A stretch of 35,046 bases of DNA from an uncultured Desulfobacteraceae bacterium (GCA_903953895.1 CAJBLH010000153.1:1-35046); one strand, 5' to 3'; positions 23,928 to 33,103 are shown, counted from the first letter of the stretch. Notes: generated by a model not told the origin, from the sequence alone. Numbers and translations: made by a program.

Positions 23928-24344
23928 AGCCTTCCCGGTACTGGTTCAGTAGAGTTAAAACCTGAAATCAAAATGATTTCTATCGGCAATCCGCAAACCG
24001 TCCCCGCTGGGAAATACGCCCAGGAAGTATTCAGGCATTTCAAGATATGGGAAGGCGTCAGCAATAAACTGGTTCTTGCTGAAAATGTCCGGCAGGTTCT
24101 GGACTGTGTGACCAAAAACGAAGTGGATGCCGGTGTGGTTTATGCCACGGATGCCACTGTCCAGGCCGGCAGGATTAAAATTGTGGCGACATCGCCAACA
24201 GAAAGCCATAAACCCGTTGTCTATCCGGTTGCAGTAGTGAAAGGCTCGAAAAATGAGACGACGGCAAAAGCTTTCATCGCAATGCTTAAAGCGGATGATG
24301 GTATGCGCATTCTTAAGAAATTCGGGTTTGAAAGCGCCCAATAG
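23928..24344 (+). pseudogene. modA: 5'-truncated modA (molybdate-binding protein) remnant
   Basis: The open frame reads KPEIKMISIGNPQTVPAGKYAQEVFRHF and then VLDCVTKNEVDAGVVYATDATVQAGRIKIVATSP, which is the C-terminal half of ModA, the periplasmic molybdate/tungstate-binding protein. It ends normally (MLKADDGMRILKKFGFESAQ). The signal peptide and first lobe, roughly 110-120 residues, are missing. A stop at 23925-23927 closes the frame upstream. An ATG at 23973 exists but without a signal sequence, so the product could not act as a periplasmic binder. It is followed 11 bases later by a broken modB. Confidence 0.85.
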
Positions 24345-24355
24345 GCATATCGCTC

Positions 24356-24683
24356 ATGGACAGTTCAACCTTGTTTTCACTCCGGCTTTCCCTTCAGGTG
24401 GCGATTACAGCAACGATTCTGATGGTGCTGTTCGGCATTCCCGTTTCCTATTTTCTGGCCAGTAAAAAATTCAGGGGCAGGGAAATCATCGATATGCTCT
24501 TGACGCTGCCGCTGGTTTTGCCGCCCACGGTTACCGGCTATTATCTGATTATCCTTTTCGGCCGCAGCGGATATATCGGAAAGATTCTCTATCAGTGGAC
24601 CTATTGTCCTGCCAATGGCCAGAAAAGGAATCCTGGCCGGCGTCATCCTGTCTTTTGCCCGCGCGCTTTTCCTCCGGCTATGA
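24356..24683 (+). pseudogene. modB: modB (molybdate ABC permease) remnant with internal deletion and frameshift
   Basis: The first 82 or so codons read as ModB: LSLQVAITATILMVLFGIP, then LLTLPLVLPPTVTGYY and LIILFGRSGYIGKILYQWT. From about 24603 the match continues only in the next frame as IVLPMARKGILAGVILSFARAL, which in intact ModB lies about 65-75 residues further on. The frame then ends at a stop at 24681-24683 with the last membrane segments missing. This shows an internal deletion of roughly 200 bases with a frame change, plus loss of the 3' end. modC is absent. Confidence 0.85.
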
Positions 24684-24728
24684 ACAATAAGAATAATGCG
24701 GTTCAGATTATAGCCGAATTGAATTTGA

Positions 24729-24929
24729 CAGTTTTCTTCCCTTCATATAATTGTTGAGCCACTCCGCAAATCGATAAGCAGGCCTGCATGTTATCCGGAG
24801 CCCACACCGATCGACTATACGTTGAACGGCCATAAACCGAGCTTTTATAACCCTCCCCGGCTTTCTCCCATAGGGCGATGGGTTAAAGGAAAACGCAGTT
24901 TTGTGACCGTGCAACGTATATCTCCTTGA
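24729..24929 (+). pseudogene. Unidentified open remnant just upstream of selD
   Basis: A 66-codon open frame without a start codon reads in part PEPTPIDYTLNGHKPSFYNP and then PRLSPIGRWVKGKRSFVTVQ before a stop 28 bases ahead of selD. The composition looks like the C-terminus of a real protein. I cannot assign it to a family. It may be the last piece of a gene that once preceded selD in an operon and was cut by the same rearrangement that damaged modAB. Confidence 0.35.
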
Positions 24930-24956
24930 AAATTTGAAAGTGAAAAGGAAAGACAG

Positions 24957-26009
24957 ATGAAACTTTTCGGCAGAAAGAAGACGCTTACCGGGCTGGCGCG
25001 GACTTGCGGCTGAGCGGCGAAAATCGGTCCGACGGCTCTGTCGGATGCACTCAAAGGGTTCCCCTTGCCGACGGACCCCAACCTTCTCGTAGGCTTTGAG
25101 TCCAGCGACGATGCCGCGGTCTACCGCCTCAACGCCGATCTGGCGGTCATATCCACCGTCGATTTCATTACGCCGCCGGTGGACGACCCTGTCTGGTTTG
25201 GACGCATCGCCGCCGCCAATTCCCTCTCCGATGTTTACGCCATGGGAGGACGCCCCCTTACGGCGCTGAATCTGGTGATGTATCCCATGAAGAAGCTTGG
25301 GCCCGACATGCTGAGGGAAATTCTGCGCGGCGGCCATGAAAAAATCACGGAGGCCGGCGCCTCTCTGGCCGGCGGTCATTCTGTAGATGACGAGGAACCC
25401 AAATATGGTCTGTCCGTTACCGGAATCGTATCGCCGGATCGTATCCTGACCAACACGGGGGTTCGGCCCGGAGATGCCCTTATCCTCACCAAACCTCTGG
25501 GAACCGGGGTTCTTTTCAATGCCAACCGGTCCGGTAAACTGCCATGGAAAGAACTGGAAGCCATCCTTCCCGAAGTTGCGGCGCTGAACCACACCGCGCT
25601 TAAGACGGCCCTGAGTTTTGACGTTCATGGCTGTACGGATATCACTGGTTTCGGTATCTTAGGCCACTCACTGGAAATGGCCCGTGGCAGCGGTGTGCAG
25701 ATCGATCTGGTTTATGCGGATCTGCTTTTTTACGCTAATGCGGCAGACATGTACAGCAAGGGGGAAACCACCGGAAGCAACGCGGCAAACCGAAAACTGG
25801 TCGAAGCCCATCTGGAGGTCAAGGCCAGATTGTCCACAGCGCAAAAAGAGCTTCTTTTCGACCCGCAAACATCAGGAGGGCTGCTGTTATCCGTTCCGGC
25901 CGCCCAGGCCCGGCAACTGGTGGATGCACTTCGAACAGCCGGAGTTACACACGCCAATCTGATAGGAACGGCGTTGGAAACGTCACTGGCAGGCATCCGG
26001 GTGGTCTGA
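24957..26009 (+). CDS. selD: Selenide, water dikinase (selenophosphate synthetase), itself a selenocysteine protein
   Basis: SelD makes selenophosphate, the selenium donor for Sec-tRNA. The full protein has 350 residues, the family length, if the in-frame TGA at 25011-25013 is read as selenocysteine (residue 19) in LARTCG-U-AAKIGPTAL, the catalytic Cys/Sec site followed by the essential lysine. The rest is standard: GFESSDDAAVYRL, VDFITPPVDDP, MGGRPLTALNLV, LAGGHSVDDEEPKYG, TDITGFGILGHS and FDPQTSGGLL. AAAAGGAAA lies before the ATG at 24957. Calling the gene from the ATG at 25065 would remove the active site. A SECIS-like hairpin follows the TGA. The 3' end is convergent with an FtsB-like gene, 17 bases away. 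Confidence 0.93.
25028..25045 (+). promoter_or_regulatory. SECIS-like hairpin of selD
   Basis: Perfect 6-base arms TCCGAC and GTCGGA enclose the loop GGCTCT. The hairpin begins 14 bases after the TGA codon at 25011-25013. Bacterial SECIS elements sit immediately 3' of the UGA and carry a GG-U-type apical loop for SelB, so position and loop both fit. Confidence 0.7.
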
Positions 26010-26026
26010 TGGGCTGCGTCATCCAC

Positions 26027-26353
26027 TCATCTTTTTTCTGAACCCGGCGTGATATGGCTCATATTGATCACGATTTCTTTTTTGCCGATCAGCCCCAAAT
26101 CATGCCTGGCAACGGCCTCGATATAGGCAGTATCTTTCTTTAACCGTTCTATTTCATGATAGAGCTGCAGATTTTTCCGCTTGAGTTCGGCATGGGTGAC
26201 GATGATAGCCTGGCGTTCGGTTTTCATCAATTGGAGGTCGGAAATACCGTTATCACCCACAATGATCAGAAAAAAAGTAAACACGATCGCCATGACCGCA
26301 AAAACCATAACGATGCTTTGTCCGGCGCTGGGAAGGTTGTCTGAAAATTTCAT
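26027..26353 (-). CDS. FtsB/DivIC-like septum formation initiator protein
   Basis: The protein has 108 residues: a short cytoplasmic N-terminus, one membrane helix (SIVMVFAVMAIVFTFFLIIVG), then a periplasmic coiled coil (LMKTERQAIIVTHAELKRKNLQLYHEIERLKKD) and the conserved end YIEAVARHDLGLIGKKEIVI, where FtsB proteins show E-x-x-AR-x-x-LG-x. FtsB links FtsL and FtsQ in the divisome. No Shine-Dalgarno is obvious before the ATG. The MFS gene lies 41 bases upstream on the same strand. Confidence 0.85.
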   Translation of the reverse strand: MKFSDNLPSAGQSIVMVFAVMAIVFTFFLIIVGDNGISDLQLMKTERQAIIVTHAELKRKNLQLYHEIERLKKDTAYIEAVARHDLGLIGKKEIVINMSHITPGSEKR

Positions 26354-26394
26354 GCTATTTTCTATGACACAGTTCGGGCGATTCCGTCAAGATT

Positions 26395-27573
26395 TCATGA
26401 AATGGTTTCCTCCGGCAGCAGATAGATCAGCGCGATCGTCAGTACCGGTAGAACGGCGATTACATTCAGCACCGGTGCAATCGAGAACATATCCGCCAGT
26501 TTTCCCGTGATCGGTGTCAGAACGCCGCCGGTTCCCAGCGCAAACCCCATCATCAGGCTGGATGCCATGGATTTGCCCTTCGGCGCCAGTTTCTGGGCCA
26601 GGGCGACCCCAAGCGGGAGTGTGGCCAGTGCGAAGCTGCCGGTAATGAAGGTGTTCAGATAAAGCCAGTTCCCAGGCACATTCAGCATCAGATATATGGC
26701 AGGCGTTGTCAGCAGATGTGCGCCGTAAAACACCGGCTTGAAACCGATGCGATCCGAAAGGTGTCCGGCTATCAGCCCGCTGAACGCACCGGCAATGGTG
26801 AACAGGGATACGATCCCGCCGATGGAAATCAGAGAATATCCTTGTCTGGCGTAATGAACCGGAAGATAGGTCAGCAGCGACTGACTGACAAACGCCCGGG
26901 ACGCCATGATGAGCCAGATCAGCAGGATCGGCTTCCAGACCGACCCGAACACTTCACGGATGGACCCGATCAGCCCGAAATCCTTCAATCCTTCGCATTT
27001 CGGCGCCGGAACCGTAACGTACAGATAAACCAACGTCACCAGCCCCGGAATCATGGTGACGGGCATGGATGTCAACCCATACGTGGCTACAAACCAGGTG
27101 ATGAACATCGGGCCGACGCCGAATGCCAGGGTTCCTCCCATATTGAACACCGACAGGGAAAATCCGATATTGCGGCCGGAATACGTGGATATCATGCCGG
27201 CCACCGACGGATGAAACATGGAAGAGCCAATGGAGCCGCAGGCAACCAGTACTATCAGTATCCAGAAGGTCGGCGCAATTCCCATCAGGGAGGTCAGGGT
27301 AATGACCAGAAAAGGGCCGCCCAGTATGAATATCCGCGTTTTATAACGATCTGCGATATATCCGATAGGCGGCTGTACAACAAAAGCCAGGAAGCGGCTG
27401 ATTCCGGTGATGATGCCCACCTGGGTCAGGGTGAGTCCGAAATGGTCTACAAACACCGGCATCAGGGGGTTGATGAATGAGCTGTAAAAATCGCCTGTAA
27501 AATGAACCAATGTCAGGGCAAAAATCATTTTCAGGTTATTGTTTACAGATATGATGTTCATGGAACCGCACAT
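26395..27573 (-). CDS. MFS transporter, FSR (fosmidomycin-resistance-like) family
   Basis: The protein has 392 residues and twelve predicted membrane helices. The motif-A-like GYIADRYKTRIFILGG lies between TM2 and TM3, with a counterpart GHLSDRIGFKPVFYG in the second half. VHFTGDFYSSFINPLMPVF near the N-terminus and GSIGSSMFHPSVAGMIS are characteristic of the FSR subgroup. It probably exports a small molecule, and the substrate is unknown. An alternative start 12 bases downstream (MNIISVNNNLK) is possible. Neither start has a clear Shine-Dalgarno. Confidence 0.85.
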   Translation of the reverse strand: MCGSMNIISVNNNLKMIFALTLVHFTGDFYSSFINPLMPVFVDHFGLTLTQVGIITGISRFLAFVVQPPIGYIADRYKTRIFILGGPFLVITLTSLMGIAPTFWILIVLVACGSIGSSMFHPSVAGMISTYSGRNIGFSLSVFNMGGTLAFGVGPMFITWFVATYGLTSMPVTMIPGLVTLVYLYVTVPAPKCEGLKDFGLIGSIREVFGSVWKPILLIWLIMASRAFVSQSLLTYLPVHYARQGYSLISIGGIVSLFTIAGAFSGLIAGHLSDRIGFKPVFYGAHLLTTPAIYLMLNVPGNWLYLNTFITGSFALATLPLGVALAQKLAPKGKSMASSLMMGFALGTGGVLTPITGKLADMFSIAPVLNVIAVLPVLTIALIYLLPEETIS

Positions 27574-27727
27574 ATGAGATCATTGTTATTTTGCATTCGC
27601 TTATCCTGTCGATGGGATCGATGTCTCCGGCAAACACACATGGTATGCAGGAAGCTTTTGACTTTTTTCGTTTTCAGATTATCATACCCTACGATTATAT
27701 CAAGACGGAAAGGAACAACGAGTTACC

Positions 27728-28075
27728 ATGAACTGCATTGACGCCATCGAAGGAAGTTTCAAGTGTCTGGTTAACCGGTTTTATCAAGCTTATCTGGATG
27801 AAAGCCTGGATGACACGATGTATATCCGCAACATTCGCTCCGTGATCGAAGGCCTGGACGATTTTATTTCACACAACAAAGAGCTTCAGTTGATCGATGC
27901 GAAGATCCTGCGAAATGTTATTTACGGTTATGCCAGAGACAAGTGGCTGAAAAGCATTCGAGAGCCGGCCGGCAAGGAAACTTCACCGGTCGGAAAAAAT
28001 GTCGGCTCGGATCCGGATGAATATCACTTGTATTACTTTGATTATATTTACCATAATGGCATGTATCCACGGTAA
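27728..28075 (+). CDS. Small protein of unknown function
   Basis: The protein has 115 residues, is soluble, with helical N-terminal two thirds (AIEGSFKCLVNRFYQAYLDES, then IRNIRSVIEGLDDFISHNKE) and a tyrosine-rich end (YHLYYFDYIYHNGMYPR). No known motif is recognised. The nearest Shine-Dalgarno-like sequence, AAAGGAAC, is about 14 bases from the ATG, further than usual. It is divergent from the MFS gene and convergent with the efflux operon. The aromatic C-terminus is unusual enough to suggest a real gene. Confidence 0.55.
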   Translation: MNCIDAIEGSFKCLVNRFYQAYLDESLDDTMYIRNIRSVIEGLDDFISHNKELQLIDAKILRNVIYGYARDKWLKSIREPAGKETSPVGKNVGSDPDEYHLYYFDYIYHNGMYPR

Positions 28076-28096
28076 TCACCGCCTGTGCGTCGTATC

Positions 28097-29551
28097 TTAT
28101 CTGCTGCCATCCCATCCCCCACCCAGAGCCTTGTAGAGAGCCACCAGATTGGTGGAGACAGTACGCGTGCTTTGCACCAGGGCGTCTTCCGATGTATAGA
28201 GAGACCGCTGGGCGATGATTACGTTCAAATAATCGCTCTGGCCATGCCTGTAAAGCTCGGTTGAAAGAAATACCGCTTTGCGGTTGGCGGCCACGGCGGT
28301 TGAAAGCGCCTGATAATGTTCCCACTCCTTGATGGAGGCAATCAATGCATTATCGACTTCCTGAAGCGCAGTCAGCACGGTCTGCTGATAAAAAATCAAC
28401 GACTGCTCCTGAAGCGCTTTGTTCAGTTCGATATTGGACAGGGTTTTACCGGTATTGAAAATCTGCCAGTTAACCGAAGGGCCAAAGGACCAGAAACGAT
28501 TGGACCAGTTCAGCCAGGAATCGATGGCATTGCCTTGAAACCCTGCCGAACCGAACAGGGTGAATTTTGGAAACAGATCTGCAGTCGCTACACCGATGCG
28601 GGCGGTTGCCGCATGAATCCGGGCCTCGGCGCTGCGGATGTCTGGACGCCGCCGGAGAAGCTCTGAAGGAATGCCCACAGGAACTGCCGGCGGGGCTGCC
28701 GGAATCGGGGATGGGAGAGTCAATTCCGGCAGCAGGGCCCCGGGCTCCCGCGCGATCAAGAGGCTGAGACTGTAAATGGTCTGGTGGGCCGAAGACTCCA
28801 AGAGCGGTATCTGGGCTGCGGTGCTTGCCGCCAGAGCATCGGCGTTTACCGTATCCAGCGCACTGGACAAACCGGCCTGATATTTTTTTCGCGTCAGCTC
28901 GGCATTGTGCTGTTGGGCCGATAGATTGTTGCGGGCAATAAGAATCTGCTGCTGAAAACCACGAAGGGTGATGTAATTGATCGCGGTTTCTGCGGCCAGT
29001 GTTACCATTACGCTGTTTTGATCTTCCTCGGCCGATAGAAGATCGGCGTCCGCAGCTTCCACGCCGCGCCGGACACCTCCGAAAATATCCAGCTCCCAGG
29101 CAGCGTCAAAGCCCGTCTGATAGAGGTTTGCGATCACTCCGTCGGATGTAGCGGATTGACTTCCCAGCGTTCCTCCCATCGGCGTCTGGCTGCGCTGAAA
29201 CGAACCCCCGGCATTGACCACCGGCCCCAGCCCGGAAACCGAAATCCCCCTGACCGCCCGGGCCTGACGGATACGGGATTGGGCCAGTTTTAAATCCAGA
29301 TTCGACGCCATGGCTCTTTCCACCAGAGAGACCAGAACCGGATCATCGAAAGCCGTCCACCAACCAACCATGTCTGAAACCGTCGCGGGAACAGTCTCTG
29401 GAACCGGACTGGCCCACGTATCCGGAACAGGCATTTCGAGGGGCTGATAGTCGGGACCGACAGCGCAGCCGGCCCCTGCCATCAAGCAAACCATCAGAAC
29501 CAGACATGCACGAACCCGCATGAATGATCCGCCATGAACTATACCCATCAT
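28097..29551 (-). CDS. Outer-membrane efflux lipoprotein (TolC/OprM/NodT family)
   Basis: The protein has 484 residues from the chosen start. The signal peptide ends in the lipobox MAGAGC, and mature AVGPDYQPLEMPVPDTW is the classic N-terminus of the NodT group. Two long alpha-hairpin repeats follow (ARAVRGISVSGLGPVVNAGGSF... and ...LLRRRPDIRSAEARIHAATARIGVATADLFPKF). The frame is open up to 29713, but AGGAG lies 8 bases before the ATG at 29551, which decides the start. It is the last gene of the MacA-MacB-type operon and would provide its exit channel. Confidence 0.92.
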   Translation of the reverse strand: MMGIVHGGSFMRVRACLVLMVCLMAGAGCAVGPDYQPLEMPVPDTWASPVPETVPATVSDMVGWWTAFDDPVLVSLVERAMASNLDLKLAQSRIRQARAVRGISVSGLGPVVNAGGSFQRSQTPMGGTLGSQSATSDGVIANLYQTGFDAAWELDIFGGVRRGVEAADADLLSAEEDQNSVMVTLAAETAINYITLRGFQQQILIARNNLSAQQHNAELTRKKYQAGLSSALDTVNADALAASTAAQIPLLESSAHQTIYSLSLLIAREPGALLPELTLPSPIPAAPPAVPVGIPSELLRRRPDIRSAEARIHAATARIGVATADLFPKFTLFGSAGFQGNAIDSWLNWSNRFWSFGPSVNWQIFNTGKTLSNIELNKALQEQSLIFYQQTVLTALQEVDNALIASIKEWEHYQALSTAVAANRKAVFLSTELYRHGQSDYLNVIIAQRSLYTSEDALVQSTRTVSTNLVALYKALGGGWDGSR

Positions 29552-29585
29552 ACCGTCACTCCTTACAGCGCTTATTGCCGATTTC

Positions 29586-30959
29586 TCATTCATAGCGCAA
29601 GGCTTCGATCGGGTCGAGCCGGGATGCCCGCCATGCCGGATAATACCCAAAAATGATGCCCACAGCCGCAGAAACAAGCACCGCCGCGGCAATTGCACCC
29701 GGAGAATTTTCAACCGGCCAGTTTAGAAACAGCCGGACCAGTTGAGATCCGCCGTGTCCCAGCAGAATGCCCGCTCCGCCGCCGACCAGACACAGAACAA
29801 CCGATTCCACCAGAAACTGCCTGAGAATATCCCGCGCTCTGGCCCCGACCGCCATCCGCAGACCAATCTCGCGGGTTCTTTCGGTAACCGACACCAGCAT
29901 GATGTTCATGATCCCGACACCGCCGACCAGAAGGGAAATCAAGGCCACGCAGAGCAGGAGATTGGTCATCAGCTTCGTAGTGGACGAAAGGGTTTTGGTC
30001 ATTTCAGTCATGTCGCGGATGGTGAAATCTTCTGCTTCGTCTTGGCGGATTCGGTGTCTTTCGCGAAGAGTTGCCGTAATCTGCTCGATCGCCTCGGGAA
30101 TTTCTTCCGAGGTTGCCGCTGCCGTCAGTATCTGATCGATATTGGTGAATCGTACCGGCATGGGATTGTCTGCCGCCTGAATCTCCGATTTTACCGGATA
30201 CAGGCTCTGCTGGCTTCCGGGATAGAGCTTGCTGAGTGTATTCACCGTTGAAGATGTTTCCGATGTACTGCTGCTCTGGTTGGTCATGGTCAAGGTAGAA
30301 CCGGATATTCGATATTTGATGGTGGTCCACGGCGCTATCAGGATGTCATCCTGGTCTGACCCCATCATGTTGGCGCCTTTGGCTCCGAGTACACCGACCA
30401 CCCGAAAGGAAACATTCTTGATACGGATTTCCTTGCCGACAGGCGATTCGCCCTGAAAAAGCTCGCGGACAAGGGTCTGGCCCAGCATGCAGACTTTGTT
30501 GGCATTCAGCACATCGCGGTCGCTGAAAACTTCCCCTTCGGATAAATCCATCCAATCCCGCACCTCCAGAAAAGAGGGGGTTGTGCCGGCAATCGCTGAA
30601 GGCACCCAGTTCCGGTTGCCATAAACCACCTGGGTCCGTGCCCGGACCATGGGAGCGGCGCTGGAAACAGATGGGCATTCCCGTAAAATGGCTTCATAGT
30701 CTTGAGGGGTCAGGGTCATGACACTGCCGGAACCGAAACTGACCCCGCCGCTGGCTGCCGTACCGGGCAAAATCAGAATGGTGTTGGCGCCCATGCTGGC
30801 AATGGATTTCTTGATTGCCGAAGACGAACCATTTCCGATTTCCATCATGGCAATCACGGCTCCAACGCCGATGACGATGCCGAGTGTTGTCAGCAACGCC
30901 CGCATGGGATTTCGCCGGAGCGCCTGAAGTGCGGTTCGGACGGTTCGATGAATTGTCAT
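29586..30959 (-). CDS. MacB-type ABC transporter permease (separate from its ATPase)
   Basis: The protein has 457 residues. TM1 is in ALLTTLGIVIGVGAVIAMMEIG, then a periplasmic MacB_PCD domain of about 220 residues (MTLTPQDYEAILRECPSVSSAAPMVR onward). The C-terminal FtsX-like domain has three membrane segments (LLCVALISLLVGGVGIMNIMLVSVTERTREIGLRMAVGARARDIL) and ends YPAWRASRLDPIEALRYE. Its start overlaps the ATPase stop by 4 bases. In Escherichia coli MacB the ATPase and permease are fused. Here they are split, as in many bacteria. Confidence 0.92.
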   Translation of the reverse strand: MTIHRTVRTALQALRRNPMRALLTTLGIVIGVGAVIAMMEIGNGSSSAIKKSIASMGANTILILPGTAASGGVSFGSGSVMTLTPQDYEAILRECPSVSSAAPMVRARTQVVYGNRNWVPSAIAGTTPSFLEVRDWMDLSEGEVFSDRDVLNANKVCMLGQTLVRELFQGESPVGKEIRIKNVSFRVVGVLGAKGANMMGSDQDDILIAPWTTIKYRISGSTLTMTNQSSSTSETSSTVNTLSKLYPGSQQSLYPVKSEIQAADNPMPVRFTNIDQILTAAATSEEIPEAIEQITATLRERHRIRQDEAEDFTIRDMTEMTKTLSSTTKLMTNLLLCVALISLLVGGVGIMNIMLVSVTERTREIGLRMAVGARARDILRQFLVESVVLCLVGGGAGILLGHGGSQLVRLFLNWPVENSPGAIAAAVLVSAAVGIIFGYYPAWRASRLDPIEALRYE

Positions 30960-31708
30960 GAAATGTCTCCGGAATCAGAAATCCTGCCTGCGATAACAGC
31001 TTGGGGTTTCTGTTCGATCCGGTATCCGACATCATCGACGATGACTCCGTCGCTGATTCGGATGATCCGGTCGGCATGCTGGGCAACCATCGGATCATGG
31101 GTAACCAGAATGATCGTAATGCCGTCTTCGCGGTTCAATTCCTGAAACATCCGCAGCACTTCGCTGCTGGTGTTCGAATCCAGGTTGCCGGTCGGTTCGT
31201 CTGCAAAGAGGACTGGCGGGCGATTGATCAGGGCCCTGGCGATTGCCACCCGCTGCTGCTGGCCTCCGGAAAGCTGGGAAGGCTCGTGATCGAGCCTGTC
31301 GTCCAGACCTACGCGGCCAAGCATTTCGCGGCCCCGGCGACGTGCTTCTCTATCGGATATGGTATCGGTCGCATAGGACAGCGGCATGATGACATTCTCG
31401 AGCGCACTGGCCCGGGCAAGGAGATTGAAACTCTGAAATACAAAGCCCATGCTGCGGTTTCGCAAATTGGCCCGGTCATCTGCAGAGAACCGGCCGACCT
31501 CTTTCTGGTTCAACCAGTATTCTCCGGATGTGGGTCGATCCAGACATCCGAGGATATTCATCAGCGTGCTTTTCCCGGAACCGGACGTGCCCATCAGGGC
31601 CACAAGCTCGCCTGCGGCTATCTGCAAGGATACGCCTTTCAGCACCGGCACCCGCATATTGCCGATATGGTAGGTCTTGAATATCTGTTTGAGTTCGATG
31701 AGTGCCAT
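30956..31708 (-). CDS. MacB/LolD-type ABC transporter ATPase
   Basis: The protein has 250 residues. Walker [10 protein letters not shown] is at 40-48, the Q-loop at FVFQSFNLL, the signature LSGGQQQR at 146-153, Walker [13 protein letters not shown] with Asp170-Glu171, and the switch histidine in ILVTHDP. It powers the mechanotransmission exporter formed with the adjacent permease and adaptor. It begins 6 bases after the MacA-like gene. Confidence 0.94.
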   Translation of the reverse strand: MALIELKQIFKTYHIGNMRVPVLKGVSLQIAAGELVALMGTSGSGKSTLMNILGCLDRPTSGEYWLNQKEVGRFSADDRANLRNRSMGFVFQSFNLLARASALENVIMPLSYATDTISDREARRRGREMLGRVGLDDRLDHEPSQLSGGQQQRVAIARALINRPPVLFADEPTGNLDSNTSSEVLRMFQELNREDGITIILVTHDPMVAQHADRIIRISDGVIVDDVGYRIEQKPQAVIAGRISDSGDIS

Positions 31709-31714
31709 AACGGG

Positions 31715-33064
31715 TTATCGTCCGCCGCCGCGGCCTCTTCCAAACTGCGGGATAAAGGGATTGGCGGTTCCGGCCGGGCCGGTTGACGGAGCCTGCAATC
31801 CCGTCACCACTTCCATGCCTTCCTTGAGACCCTCTCCCTTTACCGCAGTCATGGTTCCATCACTGAGCCCAGCTTTCACGCGCAGGGGCTCCACAAAATC
31901 TCCCCGGCGAATCCAAAGTGTCGCGCGCTTGCGGCCATCCGGATACGTTTTTTCGGGTTTTGCCGCGGCTTTCTGCTCCGCTTCCCGAGTGCCTTTGGCG
32001 CCCGACGCATCCACCGCCTGGCGAAACTCGGGGGCTATTCGATCCACCGGCGGGGTCCACCTGAGCGCAGCATTGGGAGACAGCAGAACGTCATCGATGC
32101 GATCGATTTCAAATTGCACATTGGCGGTCAGATAGGGCAGGAGCCGGCCGTTTGAATTGTCTGTAATGACTTCAACAATATATGTGATCACGTTCTGGCT
32201 CATGGAAGCGTTCAGCCGAACTTTGCCAACTTCTCCGCGATACGTTTCTCCGGGAAAGGCATCCACTGTGAAACTGACCGGCAGACCGGGCCGAATTTTG
32301 CCGATATCGGCTTCGTTGACAGCCACCCAGACCTGCATCCGCCTGAGGTCTTTGGCGATCAGAAACAGGCTGGGCGCATTGAGGCTCGACACAACTGTTT
32401 GACCGATATTGACCCGGCGGTCGATGATCACCCCTTTGACCGGTGACTTGATCGTACAGTAACCCAGATTCCGCCGCGCACGCCGGAGCAATGCCTCGGA
32501 CTGGGAAACCGCGGCCCTGGCCTGCGCGATTGCAGCCCTGCCCACGGCAACATTGGCCCGGGCCGTTTCATAACCCGCCTGGTAAGCATCGAAACTGGTA
32601 ACGGCCAGGGCTTCAGACGGGCCAAGCTTCTGCGCCCGTTCCCAGTCTCGCTGCGCCAGAACAAACTTGGCCTTGAGCTGCTCGATATCGGCCTCGGCAC
32701 GGGCCAGAGCCGCCTTGTTGATTTCAACCTGGGCAGCAGCCTGGGCTGCATCGGCTGCAAAGAGCGAGTCGTCGATCTGGGCCAGAATGGTGCCGACTTC
32801 GACGACAGATCCGTAATCAATAGGCTTTCCTGCCTTGTCCTGGCCGAATTTCAGAATTTGTCCGGCAATCTGCGCACCGATATCGATCACTTCCTCCGGC
32901 TCGACCGTTCCGGTGGCGCTGATGGACACCAGCAGATCACCGCGCGTGACCGCTGCAGTTCGATAGGAGATGGTCTGTTCATTTCCTTTACGCAGATACA
33001 GTACAACGGCTGCAACGACAAGTCCCAGTACAATGACCGTCATTACGGTTTTCTTATGCTTCAT
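31715..33064 (-). CDS. MacA-like periplasmic adaptor (HlyD/MFP family)
   Basis: The protein has 449 residues. One N-terminal membrane anchor (TVMTVIVLGLVVAAVVLYL) is followed by AAVTRGDLLVSISATGTVEPEEVIDIGAQIAGQI, the MacA-type first lipoyl half. A long Ala/Glu/Arg-rich hairpin, the second lipoyl half CTIKSPVKGVIIDRRVNIGQTV, a beta-barrel and a membrane-proximal domain come next. An insertion near 350-375 (GAKGTREAEQKAAAKPEKTY) is longer than usual, and the end is Gly/Arg-rich (QFGRGRGGGR). It heads the operon adaptor-ATPase-permease-channel. Confidence 0.92.
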   Translation of the reverse strand: MKHKKTVMTVIVLGLVVAAVVLYLRKGNEQTISYRTAAVTRGDLLVSISATGTVEPEEVIDIGAQIAGQILKFGQDKAGKPIDYGSVVEVGTILAQIDDSLFAADAAQAAAQVEINKAALARAEADIEQLKAKFVLAQRDWERAQKLGPSEALAVTSFDAYQAGYETARANVAVGRAAIAQARAAVSQSEALLRRARRNLGYCTIKSPVKGVIIDRRVNIGQTVVSSLNAPSLFLIAKDLRRMQVWVAVNEADIGKIRPGLPVSFTVDAFPGETYRGEVGKVRLNASMSQNVITYIVEVITDNSNGRLLPYLTANVQFEIDRIDDVLLSPNAALRWTPPVDRIAPEFRQAVDASGAKGTREAEQKAAAKPEKTYPDGRKRATLWIRRGDFVEPLRVKAGLSDGTMTAVKGEGLKEGMEVVTGLQAPSTGPAGTANPFIPQFGRGRGGGR

Positions 33065-33103
33065 GGCTCAACTTACTCCAAAGAATTATTCGATGATCGT
33101 TTA

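Noticed and set aside
25011-25013. In-frame TGA suggesting selD is a pseudogene or starts at 25065
   Set aside because: The codon falls on the catalytic Cys/Sec position, is preceded by a good ribosome site and start, and is followed by a SECIS-like hairpin. Recoding explains it better.
24708-25628. 306-codon minus-strand open frame
   Set aside because: It is antisense to selD and the upstream remnant, with low-complexity Arg/Gly composition and no known domain.
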